This document shows positions 1-11,701 of a stretch of 64,000 nt of DNA, piece by piece. Both the position numbers and the translations under genes were made by a program. Every line of letters starts with the position of its first letter. Positions within the stretch are counted from its first letter, which is position 1. The notes below the pieces were generated by a model. The model was not told where the DNA came from, did not search any database, and saw only the letters and a list, made by a program, of their open reading frames with translations. Source of the DNA: Plasmodium brasilianum (lineage: Eukaryota > Apicomplexa > Aconoidasida > Haemosporida > Plasmodiidae); contig NC_090114.1 in NCBI RefSeq assembly GCF_023973825.1, positions 1,194,501 to 1,258,500 on the forward strand, written 5' to 3'.

Positions 1-911
1 ACATTAAATTATTCCTTTGTATCATTGTGTATATCTAAAGTTATGTGTTCATATAAAGCGTTAATTAATTAGACGCGTATAAAAGAAAAAAAGAATTTAT
101 TGAAATGGTATAATTCTCATGGAGTAATTAATATACACTTATACATATATATATGAACACATACATATGTATATATGAACATATATGAAAAATATCACCT
201 ATAAAAGCAAAGCTTTCTTTTTAATTTTTTGATTAACTGGCTTCTGAATGTTTTGTTCACTAACTTATTAAAATATCTTCTTGTCAGTTTTTTGTCCTTT
301 TTGAAATATAACCATTGTTTTGCTTTATTTTTTTTAAAAACATATTATATACATTTTCGCTGTTTTTAAGTTTTCTTCAACTAAATAAACATTTACACTT
401 GTTTTATTTTATATACATTTATATATATAATACGTATATACGTTTCACTTGTTCATGGATTAATCTTATATCATTCGAACGGATGCTCAAAAGTTGTCCA
501 AAAAAAAAAAACAAAAAACATATGATCTACAATATTTTCTTATGAGAATATCGAAGGTTCAAATTATATAAAATATAAAAACATAATAATTAGATAAATA
601 ATATAAGATGTATGTATAATTCTATCATATTAGAGTAACATAGATTTAAAACAAATTTTGAAAAAAAATTATGTTTTCAAAACATTCAGTTTTCTTTAAG
701 TAACAATTTGCATCATATAAATAGGAAAAAATTAAATATTAATCAAATTCTTTTTTATTTTTTTTTGGGAAAAGGTGCTATAATAAAATTTTATCGTTAT
801 GAGGAAGAAACATATGGATTGCATGTACAATTTTTATAATTTAATTACACGAGCATTTGTTCATATCTTTATTGGTGATATCTATTACTATAGAGTTTCC
901 TTTTGCGTTAT

Positions 912-915
<4 letters not shown>

Positions 916-953
<38 letters not shown>
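916..953. repeat. (TA)n microsatellite
   Basis: An almost pure alternating TA tract of about 38 bases. The open frame running through it translates to alternating Ile-Tyr and is not a gene. Confidence 0.9.
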
Positions 954-959
<6 letters not shown>

Positions 960-1188
960 GTACCTATTATGTAAGTGCATTATGTACACTTTTCTAGTTG
1001 TCGATATATCAAAACAACGAAAATTACCGATTCACAAGAACAGTTTACTATTCTGTATTATAAAAAAAAAAAATAAAATTTGCCCTTTTTTTTTGGTATA
1101 TAGAATATACAATCAAAACTATAAATGTGATGTAGAAATATATGTATGTAAAAAAGAAGGTTAATTATTAATGTATTATAAAGATTTT

Positions 1189-1268
1189 TATTAAAACAGG
1201 GCTACAATTTTGTTGAATAAAAAAAAAAAGATTATATGTATTATTTTTTAATTATCCCTGTTTTAATA
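1189..1268. repeat. Inverted repeat, 13-bp perfect arms
   Basis: The arm TATTAAAACAGGG at 1189-1201 is matched by its exact reverse complement at 1256-1268, with a loop of about 54 bases containing an A-run. The GGG/CCC core is conspicuous in this composition. A second perfect hairpin follows within 40 bases. Confidence 0.8.
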
Positions 1269-1303
1269 TTTCAATTTCTATTTTTATATTTTATATAAGA
1301 CCA

Positions 1304-1335
1304 TTAGAATAATTATTATATTACAATTATTCTAA
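1304..1335. repeat. Short hairpin, 11-bp perfect arms
   Basis: TTAGAATAATT at 1304-1314 pairs with AATTATTCTAA at 1325-1335 across a 10-base loop. It lies directly after the inverted repeat at 1189-1268. No function can be assigned. Confidence 0.8.
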
Positions 1336-2417
1336 AGAGCGATATTTTACATAGTGTATCTGCTACTAATACATATTTTACTGTTAAATATACTTCTATA
1401 ATTTACTTTTTTTTTTACTTTTTTTTAACGCACAGTATTTGACGTAGCAAATGAAAGCTTTCCTACATACAAAGTTGTACATATATATATATAATTATAT
1501 ATATATATAAAAATGCAATTGCATGTATAGATTTGTTATGTTAAACTACCTGTTATATTCTTTTTACCAATATATAGCAGGGTTCAAGATATTAAGTTAT
1601 TATAGAATAATTATATGAATTTAATACATAGATTTACCATGTTTGCAAAATAATATATTTGTTTATAATCCAGAAATTTTATATCATTAAAATTTTCATA
1701 TTTATATATGTTCAAGTATGAATATGTATGTATAATAATGCTCAATGTATATACATACATTAGTTTATTTTTTAAGTACTTAAATTCTAAGTAAAACGAA
1801 ACTAATTTGCATGGAAAATTGTTAAAAGAATACACGCGTAAATATAAATTATCAATTTTCGGAAAAACACAACTAAAAAATTGTAAATTTAACGATTTTA
1901 AAATAGAATAAATTAAAAAATCAATATAATGTTTTTGAATTAATATTAAATAAAATATTTTTTTGCTTTATAATAAAAATATTAAAAATTTTTTTTTTTT
2001 TTTTTTTTTTAATGTTGTGCTAAAATTTTACTAAATTTACCATAGCTATATTTTCTCCTCTTTAAAAAAAAAAATATATTATTAAAAATAAAACTTATGA
2101 ACTTTTTACCAATAAAGAAATATTACATTTATATATTTTTATTGTTTATATATTGATTTTTATATGAATTACCATTTTATTAATTTTTTTCCAATTAAAT
2201 CAAGACAATGTAATTATATAAATTTTTGAGCATGATGTTTCATTTTAGATGTATATATTATAAGCATTATGTTTCAGCAAATAGTAATACTGTATTAATA
2301 AGTTATTATCTATGATTATTCTTATCTTTGCTTTATTATATCTATGCTTAATTATATATGTGCTTAATTATAAGATATAATATTTGTGTTAGTACATTTT
2401 TATTAATTTAACAATAT

Positions 2418-2552
2418 AGATAGTAATAATAATAATAGTTAACAGTCATAATAGTAAATAATGAAATAGAAAATAATAATTATTATATTTATAATAATAA
2501 TATTAATAGTAACAATAACAATAGTATTAATAATAATAGTAATAATAATAAT
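2418..2552. repeat. Imperfect AAT/ATA trinucleotide tract
   Basis: A run of interrupted AAT-type trinucleotides (aataataat blocks broken by agt, aac and att) about 130 bases upstream of the first intact gene. It could lie within that gene's promoter or 5' leader, but no motif supports this. Confidence 0.7.
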
Positions 2553-2683
2553 ACATAGTAAAAATTGTTATATGAAAAATTTTTACGATATATAGAAAAA
2601 GATTTAAATATGGAAATAAAATTTTAATCATTAAAAAGAAAAGGAATATACTAAGAAGTGCTTAACAAATAAACAAAGCAAAG

Positions 2684-3611
2684 ATGTATTTATTTTATAT
2701 TAATCTTTTTATATATACTTTATTCCTTTCGATTTTACAATTATTGAATAATGTAAGATTTATATAATATGTTATACAAATTTTTTTTTTTTTTTTTCTT
2801 TATTATTTTATTACATTTTTGACACTTTTTTCATTCAATACTAAGATTATCCTTTATAATTGAATTGTTAAGAATATTGTTAAAAAGTAGTTATGTTATC
2901 ATATTTTATTATATGTAATTAAATTTTGTCAATTTTTAGTGTCTGTTCCTTAACGCATGGAATAATGTAAAAGATTTTCAGAGGAAATTATATTTAAAAA
3001 ATAATAGATCTTTATCAGAACGTGATTACAATATTAATAAAGATAAGCAGGTAAAAGAAAGACCACCTTATAGTGATAGTGATGTATTAGAATCAGATGG
3101 TGAATTAGAACAAAATATAAAAACATATTTACATAGTGAAGATGAAGGACATTTAACAAACGTTAATACTAACTTTAATGGAACTAAAAATTCAATAAGA
3201 GGAGTTAATACTGCTAATGATAAAAATAAAGTATTAAGTAAAGTTTTATCAGACATTAAGAATTGCGATGATTGTAATTATGAGGAAATAAAAAAATATA
3301 TAAAAGAAAATGTTGATGAAAAGCATGTTGAAAAATTAACTTCGTTAGTAGATGAACTGCAAAATTCTAAGAAAGAACAAAAAAATGTGAAGATTATATT
3401 GGCAAGCCAAATGAATAATATTAGGAAAAAAATGCGGAAGAATATCGTGCTTTTTCTTATATTAACCCCAGTCATAGCACTTCTATCTTCTGTACATTTG
3501 TTTACAGTAACGGTACCAGAAATTATAAAAGCTTATACTTCGACTGTACTTGCACGTATCTACGTAATATTTGATCCTTGTTACAGAACATATGTTGTAT
3601 CTGTTTTATAA
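2684..3611 (+). CDS. Plasmodium exported protein with canonical PEXEL motif, unknown function
   Basis: Two exons. Exon 1 is 2684-2752 (23 codons), starting at ATG and encoding a short hydrophobic signal-like segment (FYINLFIYTLFLSILQLL). A GTAAGA donor at 2753 and a TTTTTAG acceptor ending at 2939 give a 187-base phase-0 intron, with exon 2 at 2940-3611. The 246-residue product has RSLSE at residues 46-50, a textbook RxLxE export motif at the usual distance from the signal segment. An acidic, Asn-rich linker follows, then a Lys-rich, helix-prone stretch and one clear membrane segment near the C-terminus (IVLFLILTPVIALLSSVHLF), with a weaker hydrophobic stretch at the very end. In known PEXEL proteins this motif is cleaved by plasmepsin V and marks export to the host red cell. 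I do not recognise the subfamily. The nearest neighbours are non-coding, and no broken codons are seen. Confidence 0.85.
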
Positions 3612-5543
3612 TATTTGTCAAGTTATTATTCTGATTACGACTTTAGAATTTATTCCTTTGATTTTCATTCAGCATTATAGATAAGAAACAATAAGAACAA
3701 ATGGTGTATGTCCTTTTTAATAAGAATTATTTCAACTGAAATTTCAACTGAAAGAATAATTAATATCGGTGTTTTCTCTTAATAAAACATTAGAGAATAA
3801 TGCATAAAAAGAAAATACATTATAAAGGAAAGATATCATATATATATATATATATATATATATGTAAAAATTTTAACTTCAATAAAATATTATCTACATT
3901 GAATTAATAAATTTTTTTTTTTACTTGTTTTAATCATTGCATATTTATAAAATTATTTGCCGTATGTGAATGTATTTTATTAATTATATGTTGTTTTAAT
4001 AATTTATCAGATCCTTTAAATTAACAAAAAAATATATATATTCTTTTTTTTGTATAAGAAATATTTTGTTCCAATAGATTAAGTTTTAATAGAAATGTAT
4101 ATTTAAATTAAGTATTGTACACGTATATGTGTAGATATTTTTATATTTTGTAGTCATATTATTCTTGGAAATTTTAATTTTACCTAATTACTTTTTATGT
4201 TACCAATTATTTTTACATGTACGTGTTTATATAGTTATAAAAATAATGCTGTTGTTATGGATTAAAAACAACCATACATTTTGAATATTAATTTTAAAAT
4301 TCATTCATTTTAAATTAATCATTGTGAATAATACATCAAGTTAATAGGTGCGGCATTTCACAAAATGAGGAATAGAGAAGAACTAAAAGTATATTTTAAT
4401 ACTTTATGATATTCAAAAATATATTTTATTGGTTTTTTTTCCTTAACTAGTTGCCCGTAGAATATTTTTCTATATTTATTTCCGATTAATTTACCTTGTT
4501 GTCCTTGAGTAATAGATATATTATAGATGTTCTATGAAGATTATATATAGCTTGTAAACATGTCATACCAATAAAATAATGAGTATTTACAAGGGTTTAA
4601 AATTTATTTGCCTATATATTAGATTAAAGGAAATGCATGTTCTTTATTGTTTCATATTTACACCTAAATGTACTCTACTATACATATGGAAAATATATAT
4701 TTCATTTTATTTAAAAAGGAAGTTATTATATAATCATATAATTATCATCATAATCATCGTCATAGTCATTTTTTTATATACCATACAAGGTTGATATATA
4801 GAAAAATTTTATTTTACATCATTAAATAAGGGAGTCTTCTAATTCAATGAACATATTCACACATTTATGTTTTCATTATAAATAAAATAACACAATCGCA
4901 ATTGGTAACTCTAATAATATTCAGTAGAATATTTTTCTATTCACTTAATTATCATGAGGCGTGTAGTTGTATATATTGAATAGTATACATTGAAAAATGA
5001 TCATAAACGAAAGACTTTCAAACATAAATATCAGCATTAGACAGAAAAAATAGTAGTCAACAAAAATAGAATATTTGAGTAATTTTTTTTAATTATTTTA
5101 AGAAGATCTTTTTATTTTGTTTTGGAAGAAGCGTAATTCTGTATTTCGATATTAATATGAAAAGTGTTTTTATGAATATCTATTAATTGTGTACAATTTG
5201 AATGTACCATAAATAGTAGCAAAAGTTGAATTTACTGATATAACAATTCATGTGAATATATTTTATTGTGATATGAAGTTTCATTTTATATCCATTAGAA
5301 TATCTTAAAATTGTGATATACCAAGAAGAAAATATTATTAATTTATTATATAGGTAGTGAATAAGAAACATAAGGAAAATATTAGGGTATATATATGTTC
5401 CACTTTTTTAACAAGATTATAAGTATATTGCGCATGAATAAAGGTTATAGAAAAATAACAAAGTGTCAAGTCACAACGATTTTTACGAGTATATATATAA
5501 TGCACGTTTACATTCGCTACTAGGGTAGATAATTTGTAGGCAC

Positions 5544-5585
<42 letters not shown>

Positions 5586-8500
5586 AAAAGTATGAATGAG
5601 AATTCTCATAACCTTTGAATATTAAGCGCATAAGTAATTTACTCGAAAAACAATATTAGATTTAAGTTTTTCTATTTCTGTAACTTTGAAATAAATGCAA
5701 ATGTTTAAATTTTAATATGTTAGAATGGAATAAATAAAAATTTACAAATTGGAATTCATTTTTTAATACATTTAGTATTCTTTTTATTTTTTATACTTAA
5801 TAGATCATTATAATTTTTAATGAAAATTTTAACTTTTACTTTTTAAAGAATGTTTAAAAAAATTTATTTAGTACTAAAAGGAATGTATATAATGATCCAC
5901 GTAAAATTATATTAAAAGTTAACAGGCGAAAGTTTTGTACAGAAGGCTATTTTATACTTTATACATTATAAAAATTGGAGAAAATTTTTAGTACCTTTTA
6001 TATATTTAACTGTTTTGTACAACAAATATTTTTATGTATTTATCGTAGGTGATATATTTATGTATATAATATACATACACGAAGAATGTTACTTCGTTTA
6101 GACATTTTATTATTAACGATGCTAATGATATACTATAAATTCATGGTTATCGTTATTTTATTTCACTCTATGAAATTTCTTTTTCTTATGTATTGCATAA
6201 TATGGTAAACTGAAAAAAAAATGCCACAACTGTTTGAGAATGTGAATAATATATACGCTTTTTATTAAGGGGAAATAACTTACAAAAACTTAAGCAAAAA
6301 ATGATATGAACCAACATGAACAAAATATAGTTTGTACTAATTTGAGAGAAAGCTAAATATTGCTTTTCTTTTTTTTTGCATTTTCTTAAAGTTTTTGTAG
6401 CATTTTATTTTATACCATTATACGATTATTGTTAATTGTAAGCTATGGAAGAATTTTATAAGAATATTAATTAGGTTCTAATATAAATACTCATAGTTTA
6501 GATGTTAGTAAATTAAATTCTTCTCATGAGTGTTTAGGAATGACAGATATTGAGAAAAAGTTAAGTTATGAGTGAAAGGAACAACGACTAATTGAAGCTA
6601 TTAATTGACCTAATTGTTATAATTGGTATTTCGTAGATTTTAGTTTCGGCATATGACACAATGAATGATATTTACTACTAATAAGGGAAATAGTTGATAT
6701 GATATGCTAATAATGTTATATGGTTTTCGTACAGATTAAATTAACCAAAGAAAATGAAAATTTTTAATCATTTATAATTTTCTAAAACGAGAGAAAGAGT
6801 ATAAAATGTAGATAAAAATCTAAATTCTGAGTAGCAGATATATAGAATGGTGTAAAAATGTTAAAGAAAGAAAAAGATAAGGAATGAAAAAAATAGCACA
6901 TTGGGACATGGAAATATAAGCTTTGGGAGTAATATCTTCTAACGGATGTTCACATAAAGGAATGAACTTTGACTAAAATTTATATTGAGAACTATTTGAA
7001 ATAAAAAAATGTTTGAGTGTCGAATAGGTGTAGTAAAAACTTAAGGAAATATGTAAAGATCTATGTAGCATGCGTGCACAAAATAATATTCGTATTAGAA
7101 AAAAAATATATGATTATAAGTTCACGTTCCTTATATAATCCAAATTTTTTTTTTTAAGTTTTATTTTTAAATTGATATATGTAGAGAACAAAAATGAGAA
7201 AGATACAAAATTGATATATAATTAAAGTTATTTTAAATGAGTCATTTGGAAAAACACCCATTAATATATGTATAATTACCATAGAACTATAAGTGATCGT
7301 GTTATCATTTTTATATAAATTATTCTTGTGAACTTGTATTTATACATATAATATATATGTATTTATAATATTCAATGTAAAATGAAATTAGGGTAACTTA
7401 TCAAAATTTTTATATGAATATATTTTTGGATCGAACTGTAGGGAAAATGTGGAAGCATAAATATGAAATAAAAATGAACGCATACATGTAGGATTTTTTT
7501 TTTTTAGTTTTTATTTTTATTACTCAAATATTAAGAATAAATATTATTTGGAAGTAAAATTTTTTTACAAATTTGAATAGGAAATTTTCGATAGTATAAG
7601 TATCCTTTTTCCGTAAGGTTTCAATAATAAAAATAGACAACATTAAGAAATGCATTACATTTATTAGATATATGTATAAAAAGCACATAATAGAAACAAA
7701 ATTTTATGTAGAATTGTATACTTTCATAAATATTTAATATGTATGAACATTTTATCAATTCAAATAAACATGTTCTCATAAATAATAATAATTAAAAAAA
7801 AAAAAAAAAAAGAAAAAAAAGAGGAATATAATTTATATAAGGTATATAAACCATAAAATAAAGAATATCATAAATGTTAGTAACAAAATATGGTTAAGGA
7901 ATTCTCATCAATATAGAATTACATTGCAATTAATTCTTTATAAACAAGCTGTACACAATTATAAAATGTTTGGTGAAAGCATTTTATTATTCTCAATAAA
8001 AAATTTATTATTAAATGTCAGGATAACACATAAGTTTTAAATATAATATTTGGAATATTATTTTATTTAATTTTTTATTTATATCTTATTATTTGAATAT
8101 TAATAATTCCATATAGTTATTGAAATGTAATGATACTGAATGAGAGTATATATTATTTAAATATGAGATATGTTAAAAAAAGGACAGCTAATAATTTGAA
8201 GATATAACATAAAAGGTATTTGGAAAATGAAACATAGGTTACATGAGAATGTATACACAAAAGTTATTATTTATGCATAAACCCATTTTTATATGTTTGG
8301 ATATGTAAACATTTTGTTGCAATATTATGAGGGAAAAAGAAATATAAAAAAATTATTAATAGTAGAATATGTTATAAAAACATAAATACAGTTTTATATA
8401 TATTATAAAACACATAATTTAGTAATAAATAATCCATTAATAATATATATAAAATACTTTAGTGGTAAAACATTAATTTAAGTTTATATATATATATATA

Positions 8501-9911
8501 TAATATATCAGTATGTAACTATAGCGACGTATAAATATACAACGCTTATTTATGTTAAAGCAGAAGAATAGTCACCATAATAGAATGAATAATGGTAAGG
8601 AGTGTATTACATGTATGAAATATTTATTTACTAATTGTGTAGTCAGACATTTTAGAAGAAAACTACAACAATATGATAATTTGCTGAATACTATAATTGT
8701 GTATATATTGATATGGAATTAATTGTAGTTAATTCCAAAATAAAATATAATAAAATTTGTGTATAAACGTTTAACAGATTTTAAATGTATATTAGTTATT
8801 AATATTTTCCTTGGTAATTATGATAAAACTTCATATAATAGTTGTATCTTTTTACTTATAAAATATCACGCGCAATTTAGAATTTAAATTCTGGGTTTTT
8901 AATGTTTTTTGAAATGAAAATGATTATAATATTTATGAATGTAAATTTGTTATTATTATATTAGAAGGTAGATACTAATAATGATAACAAATTAAGAACA
9001 AAGATTTAATGCTTTAACTATTATTATACTATTCATATAATATATTATATTAGTAAAAAATTAGTTATTTGACTTTGTTGTAATATAATTTATTTATTTG
9101 TTTTAATCTAAATTTACGTCATTATTGAAATTTATTATATTATTTTGTTTTCTTCTTATTTTATTTATTAATAATGATGAAATGAAGAGGATATTTATAT
9201 AAAAGTTCTATTTCTTTTTGATCCCAAACCATATTTTAATAGTACTTTATAATTATGCATTGCGTTAATGTGTCTCTTAGTTAACCTTAATGCTACATTT
9301 TATCGTTTTTATTATATGGTAATATTTGAATAAAATGCACATTTATTTTAATGTATGATAAAATATTTATAATTTTTATATAATATAAATTAATATAAAA
9401 TGACTAATTGGTTAATTGTCTACAATAAAAATTAGGGAGTTGTTAAATTAATCTATGAAAGCAAAAATTTTTTTTTTTTTTATTTGAAGTGCTTTAGTTT
9501 AAGAAACTAATTGCACATATATTAATAAAGGTAACTAGTGATTAATTATTATTAGTACTAATATAATGGATTGAAATATTAGTTATTACTTTCAAGTTAA
9601 ACATATTTTAGTATGATTTTTTGAGAATGTTCAAACATTTTAGTACTTAGTAGGAAATTAAAAAAAAATGTTTTTACATTACTTATGAACAAGAAAAATA
9701 TATAATTACATTATAGAACGATTTATCAAGTGTTCTTAAGAATTACGATTTTTTAAAAAATTAAAATATGGTAACAACATTTTTTGTATATAAAATATTA
9801 TATGTAAAAAATGATATTGCTTCTTAATTATAAGAGTTTTTATGAATAAAATGTGGAAATTATTATTTTCTTCTCTTTTTCTTTTTTTTTTTTTCTTATT
9901 CTATTATCTAG
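3612..9911. other. Long AT-rich intergenic stretch with weak coding relics
   Basis: No intact gene is seen. It holds TA tracts (about 3838-3862 and 5548-5582) and many short poly-A/T runs. Around 6430-7060 the plus-strand translation has brief balanced-composition pieces (such as LNSSHECLGMTDIEKKLSYE and ALGVISSNGCSHKGMNFD) split by stops and frame changes. A short plus-strand piece near 8592-8710 (starting NNGKECITCMKYLF) is similar. These may be remnants of multigene-family members but are too broken to classify. Confidence 0.5.
6430..7060 (+). pseudogene. Possible heavily degraded coding remnant
   Basis: Pieces in different plus-strand frames use a wider residue range than the surrounding Ile/Tyr/Lys background: an LDVSKLNSSHECLGMTDIEK-like stretch, a WCKNVKERKR-like stretch, and SSNGCSHKG. 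Stops separate them and no start, intron or domain can be defined. The Trp-Cys and Lys-rich content would fit a pir or STP1-type relic, but this is a guess. Chance similarity in AT-rich DNA is a real alternative. Confidence 0.25.
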
Positions 9912-10680
9912 GAAAAATTTATAACTGATGAACCTAAAAAAATATTTTATAATTCATTAGATAGATCATATGGAAAATACGAGAATTATTTTGATAATTT
10001 GTAATGTAGTAGATTAAAACACGAACTATAAAAATATATGTAATATAATTATAATCGCTAAAAAAATATTAATTGGTTGAGTAAAGTTTTTCAAAAGATT
10101 TAATATAGGAGATGATAAGAATAAAGCTTAATAATAGTATTTTAACTGCCGATTATATGACAAAATCATAAATAAATATATTAAGCTCAATGTTATTAGA
10201 AGACTTTACAGTACGTTGAAATATATATTTGTAACATATTATAATGAAGTTTACTTGCATAAAAATTATGAACTTGAAAAAGAAGAATTTAATAAGAAGA
10301 AAAAAATATACAAATTTTCTGAATGCTATAATAGTATAGAAGATAAATTGAAAGGAGAATTTATTTAAAAGAAAAATGATATTTGTAATTATATAAAATA
10401 TATTTTTCAGTTATACAGAGAAATGATTAAGCATGATAATTCAGGAAAGTATAATGATGAAATAAAACTATTTTAAGAAAATTTTTATAATTGTGAGTTA
10501 TTTTTTTTACACAAGAAATATTCAAGCATATATCCATATTTAGTATAGAGACATCGTATGATCTTCTACGTACATTAAAGGAGGTATATCGAAGAAGTAA
10601 TTTAGAAGGGGGGTGGTTACATGAGAATTGAAAAGGAATTATTGCAGATGATTCTGAAGAAACATTGGAACATGTACATT
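9912..10680 (+). pseudogene. Degraded pir-family gene, segment type A
   Basis: A CTAG acceptor-like site ends at 9911. Then 30 open codons (FYNSLDRSYGKYENYFDNL at their end) resemble the start of the second exon of pir proteins, followed by a TAA at 10002. After several stops and frame changes, about 10240-10500 gives ELEKEEFNKKKKIYKFSECY, then CNYIKYIFQLYREM and NDEIKLF, the spacing seen in the middle of pir proteins (KKxxxYxF, then C-x-x-YIxYIxxLYxxM). pir genes encode variant proteins of the infected-cell surface. No C-terminal membrane segment is found here; a pyrimidine-rich gap separates this from the next pir segment. It is clearly non-functional. Family assignment rests on motif recall, not a search. 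Confidence 0.7.
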
Positions 10681-10849
10681 TTCCTTTTTTTTTAAAAATA
10701 ATTTTTAGTACTCTCTGTTTGAGTATACTATAGTTGATTAAATGTACAAAAAAATTATCTTTTCTAATGATCTATATAAGTATTTACATTACTCATCTTT
10801 TTTTCTCTTTATTTTTTTTTTCCTATGAAATATATTAACAAATGAATGA

Positions 10850-11701
10850 AAAATATAATATGGATGAGTATTGTGAAGAACGTTCTGATATATTTATGTT
10901 AGAGAAGAATTAGCAGGAATAAATGAACTCTGCAAAAAAGTTAGTAAAATATATACATTCAATAAAGGATAAAAAATATAGTAATATTATAAATGATATA
11001 GTTGTTCTTACTTTTTGTACTGGTTATACTATGAACAAAGGAAACTATTTAATGGACATTCAGAAGATAGTTATAGGAGTTCTGTTATAAAATATCATGA
11101 TATAGTTCATGGTATAATGCATAAGTTAAAAATTAGTAATAAATATCGATATTTAGACGATCTAAATATTACTTTTGTTGAATGGAAGGAAATGAAGATT
11201 CAGAATGACTATATTAAAAATTATGTTACTTCAATTAAGGAATATAACGAGAATAAAAAGAAAAACTGTTACAAGTTTGTTAATAATATTAGCAAAAGTT
11301 ATAAGATTTATATAAGAGAGTGATGTCAATATATTATGGGAAACGCTAATTTTTATGTATATCTTTGTCCCTATTATTTTAAGTGTGAAAAAAGATATAA
11401 TCCGTATGATCTTTTATCTGAATTGAAATGTAAATAGAACGAATTTAGGAAGTCTTTAGAAAACGTTTTTGAAAGTGTAACTATTGATCATAATGCTATA
11501 ATTGTAACTAGATAATCAGCGAAGTTAGTAAGAGAACAATTAGAAAGAGAAAATGCAGAAGAAAAATCATTTAGAACAGGAAAAAAATATTGTTCCAGTT
11601 ATCCTGAACATGCGGATGGAGGATCTCAATGCGGTCTTTTTTACATTGTAGTTTTAACTATTGTTGTAATTTTTGGAATAATTTTTCTTTTTACTTTTTA
11701 A
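10850..11701 (+). pseudogene. Degraded pir-family gene, segment type B with C-terminal membrane segment
   Basis: The order of pir landmarks is preserved across frame breaks. EELAGINELCKKVSKIYTFN lies near 10905-10965, CSYFLYWLYYEQ near 11000-11040, then about 100 uninterrupted codons to 11323 including FVEWKEMKIQNDYIKNY and CYKFVNNISKSYKIYI. After the stop come a YYFKCEKRYNPYDLLSELKC-like piece, a Cys-containing linker with stops, and finally a hydrophobic helix (FYIVVLTIVVIFGIIFLFTF) ending at TAA 11699-11701. The C-x-Y-x-x-YWLY and W-K-E-x-K-x-x-x-x-Y-x-x-x-Y motifs and the terminal helix are typical of pir proteins. At least four in-frame stops or frameshifts make it a pseudogene. It may be a separate gene from the preceding segment or the second half of one long ancestral gene. 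Confidence 0.8.

Larger units (their letters stand above)
1..2683. other. Gene-free AT-rich subtelomeric DNA
   Basis: I see no supportable gene here. The stretch is made of A/T homopolymers (for example a T-run at about 1989-2010), AT microsatellites and two perfect inverted repeats listed separately. The open frames of 60-120 codons are low-complexity Ile/Tyr/Phe/Lys strings expected by chance at this base composition. Confidence 0.6.

Noticed and set aside
799..1164. 121-codon plus-strand frame
   Set aside because: It passes through a TA microsatellite and its translation is low-complexity on both sides; no exon signals or motif.
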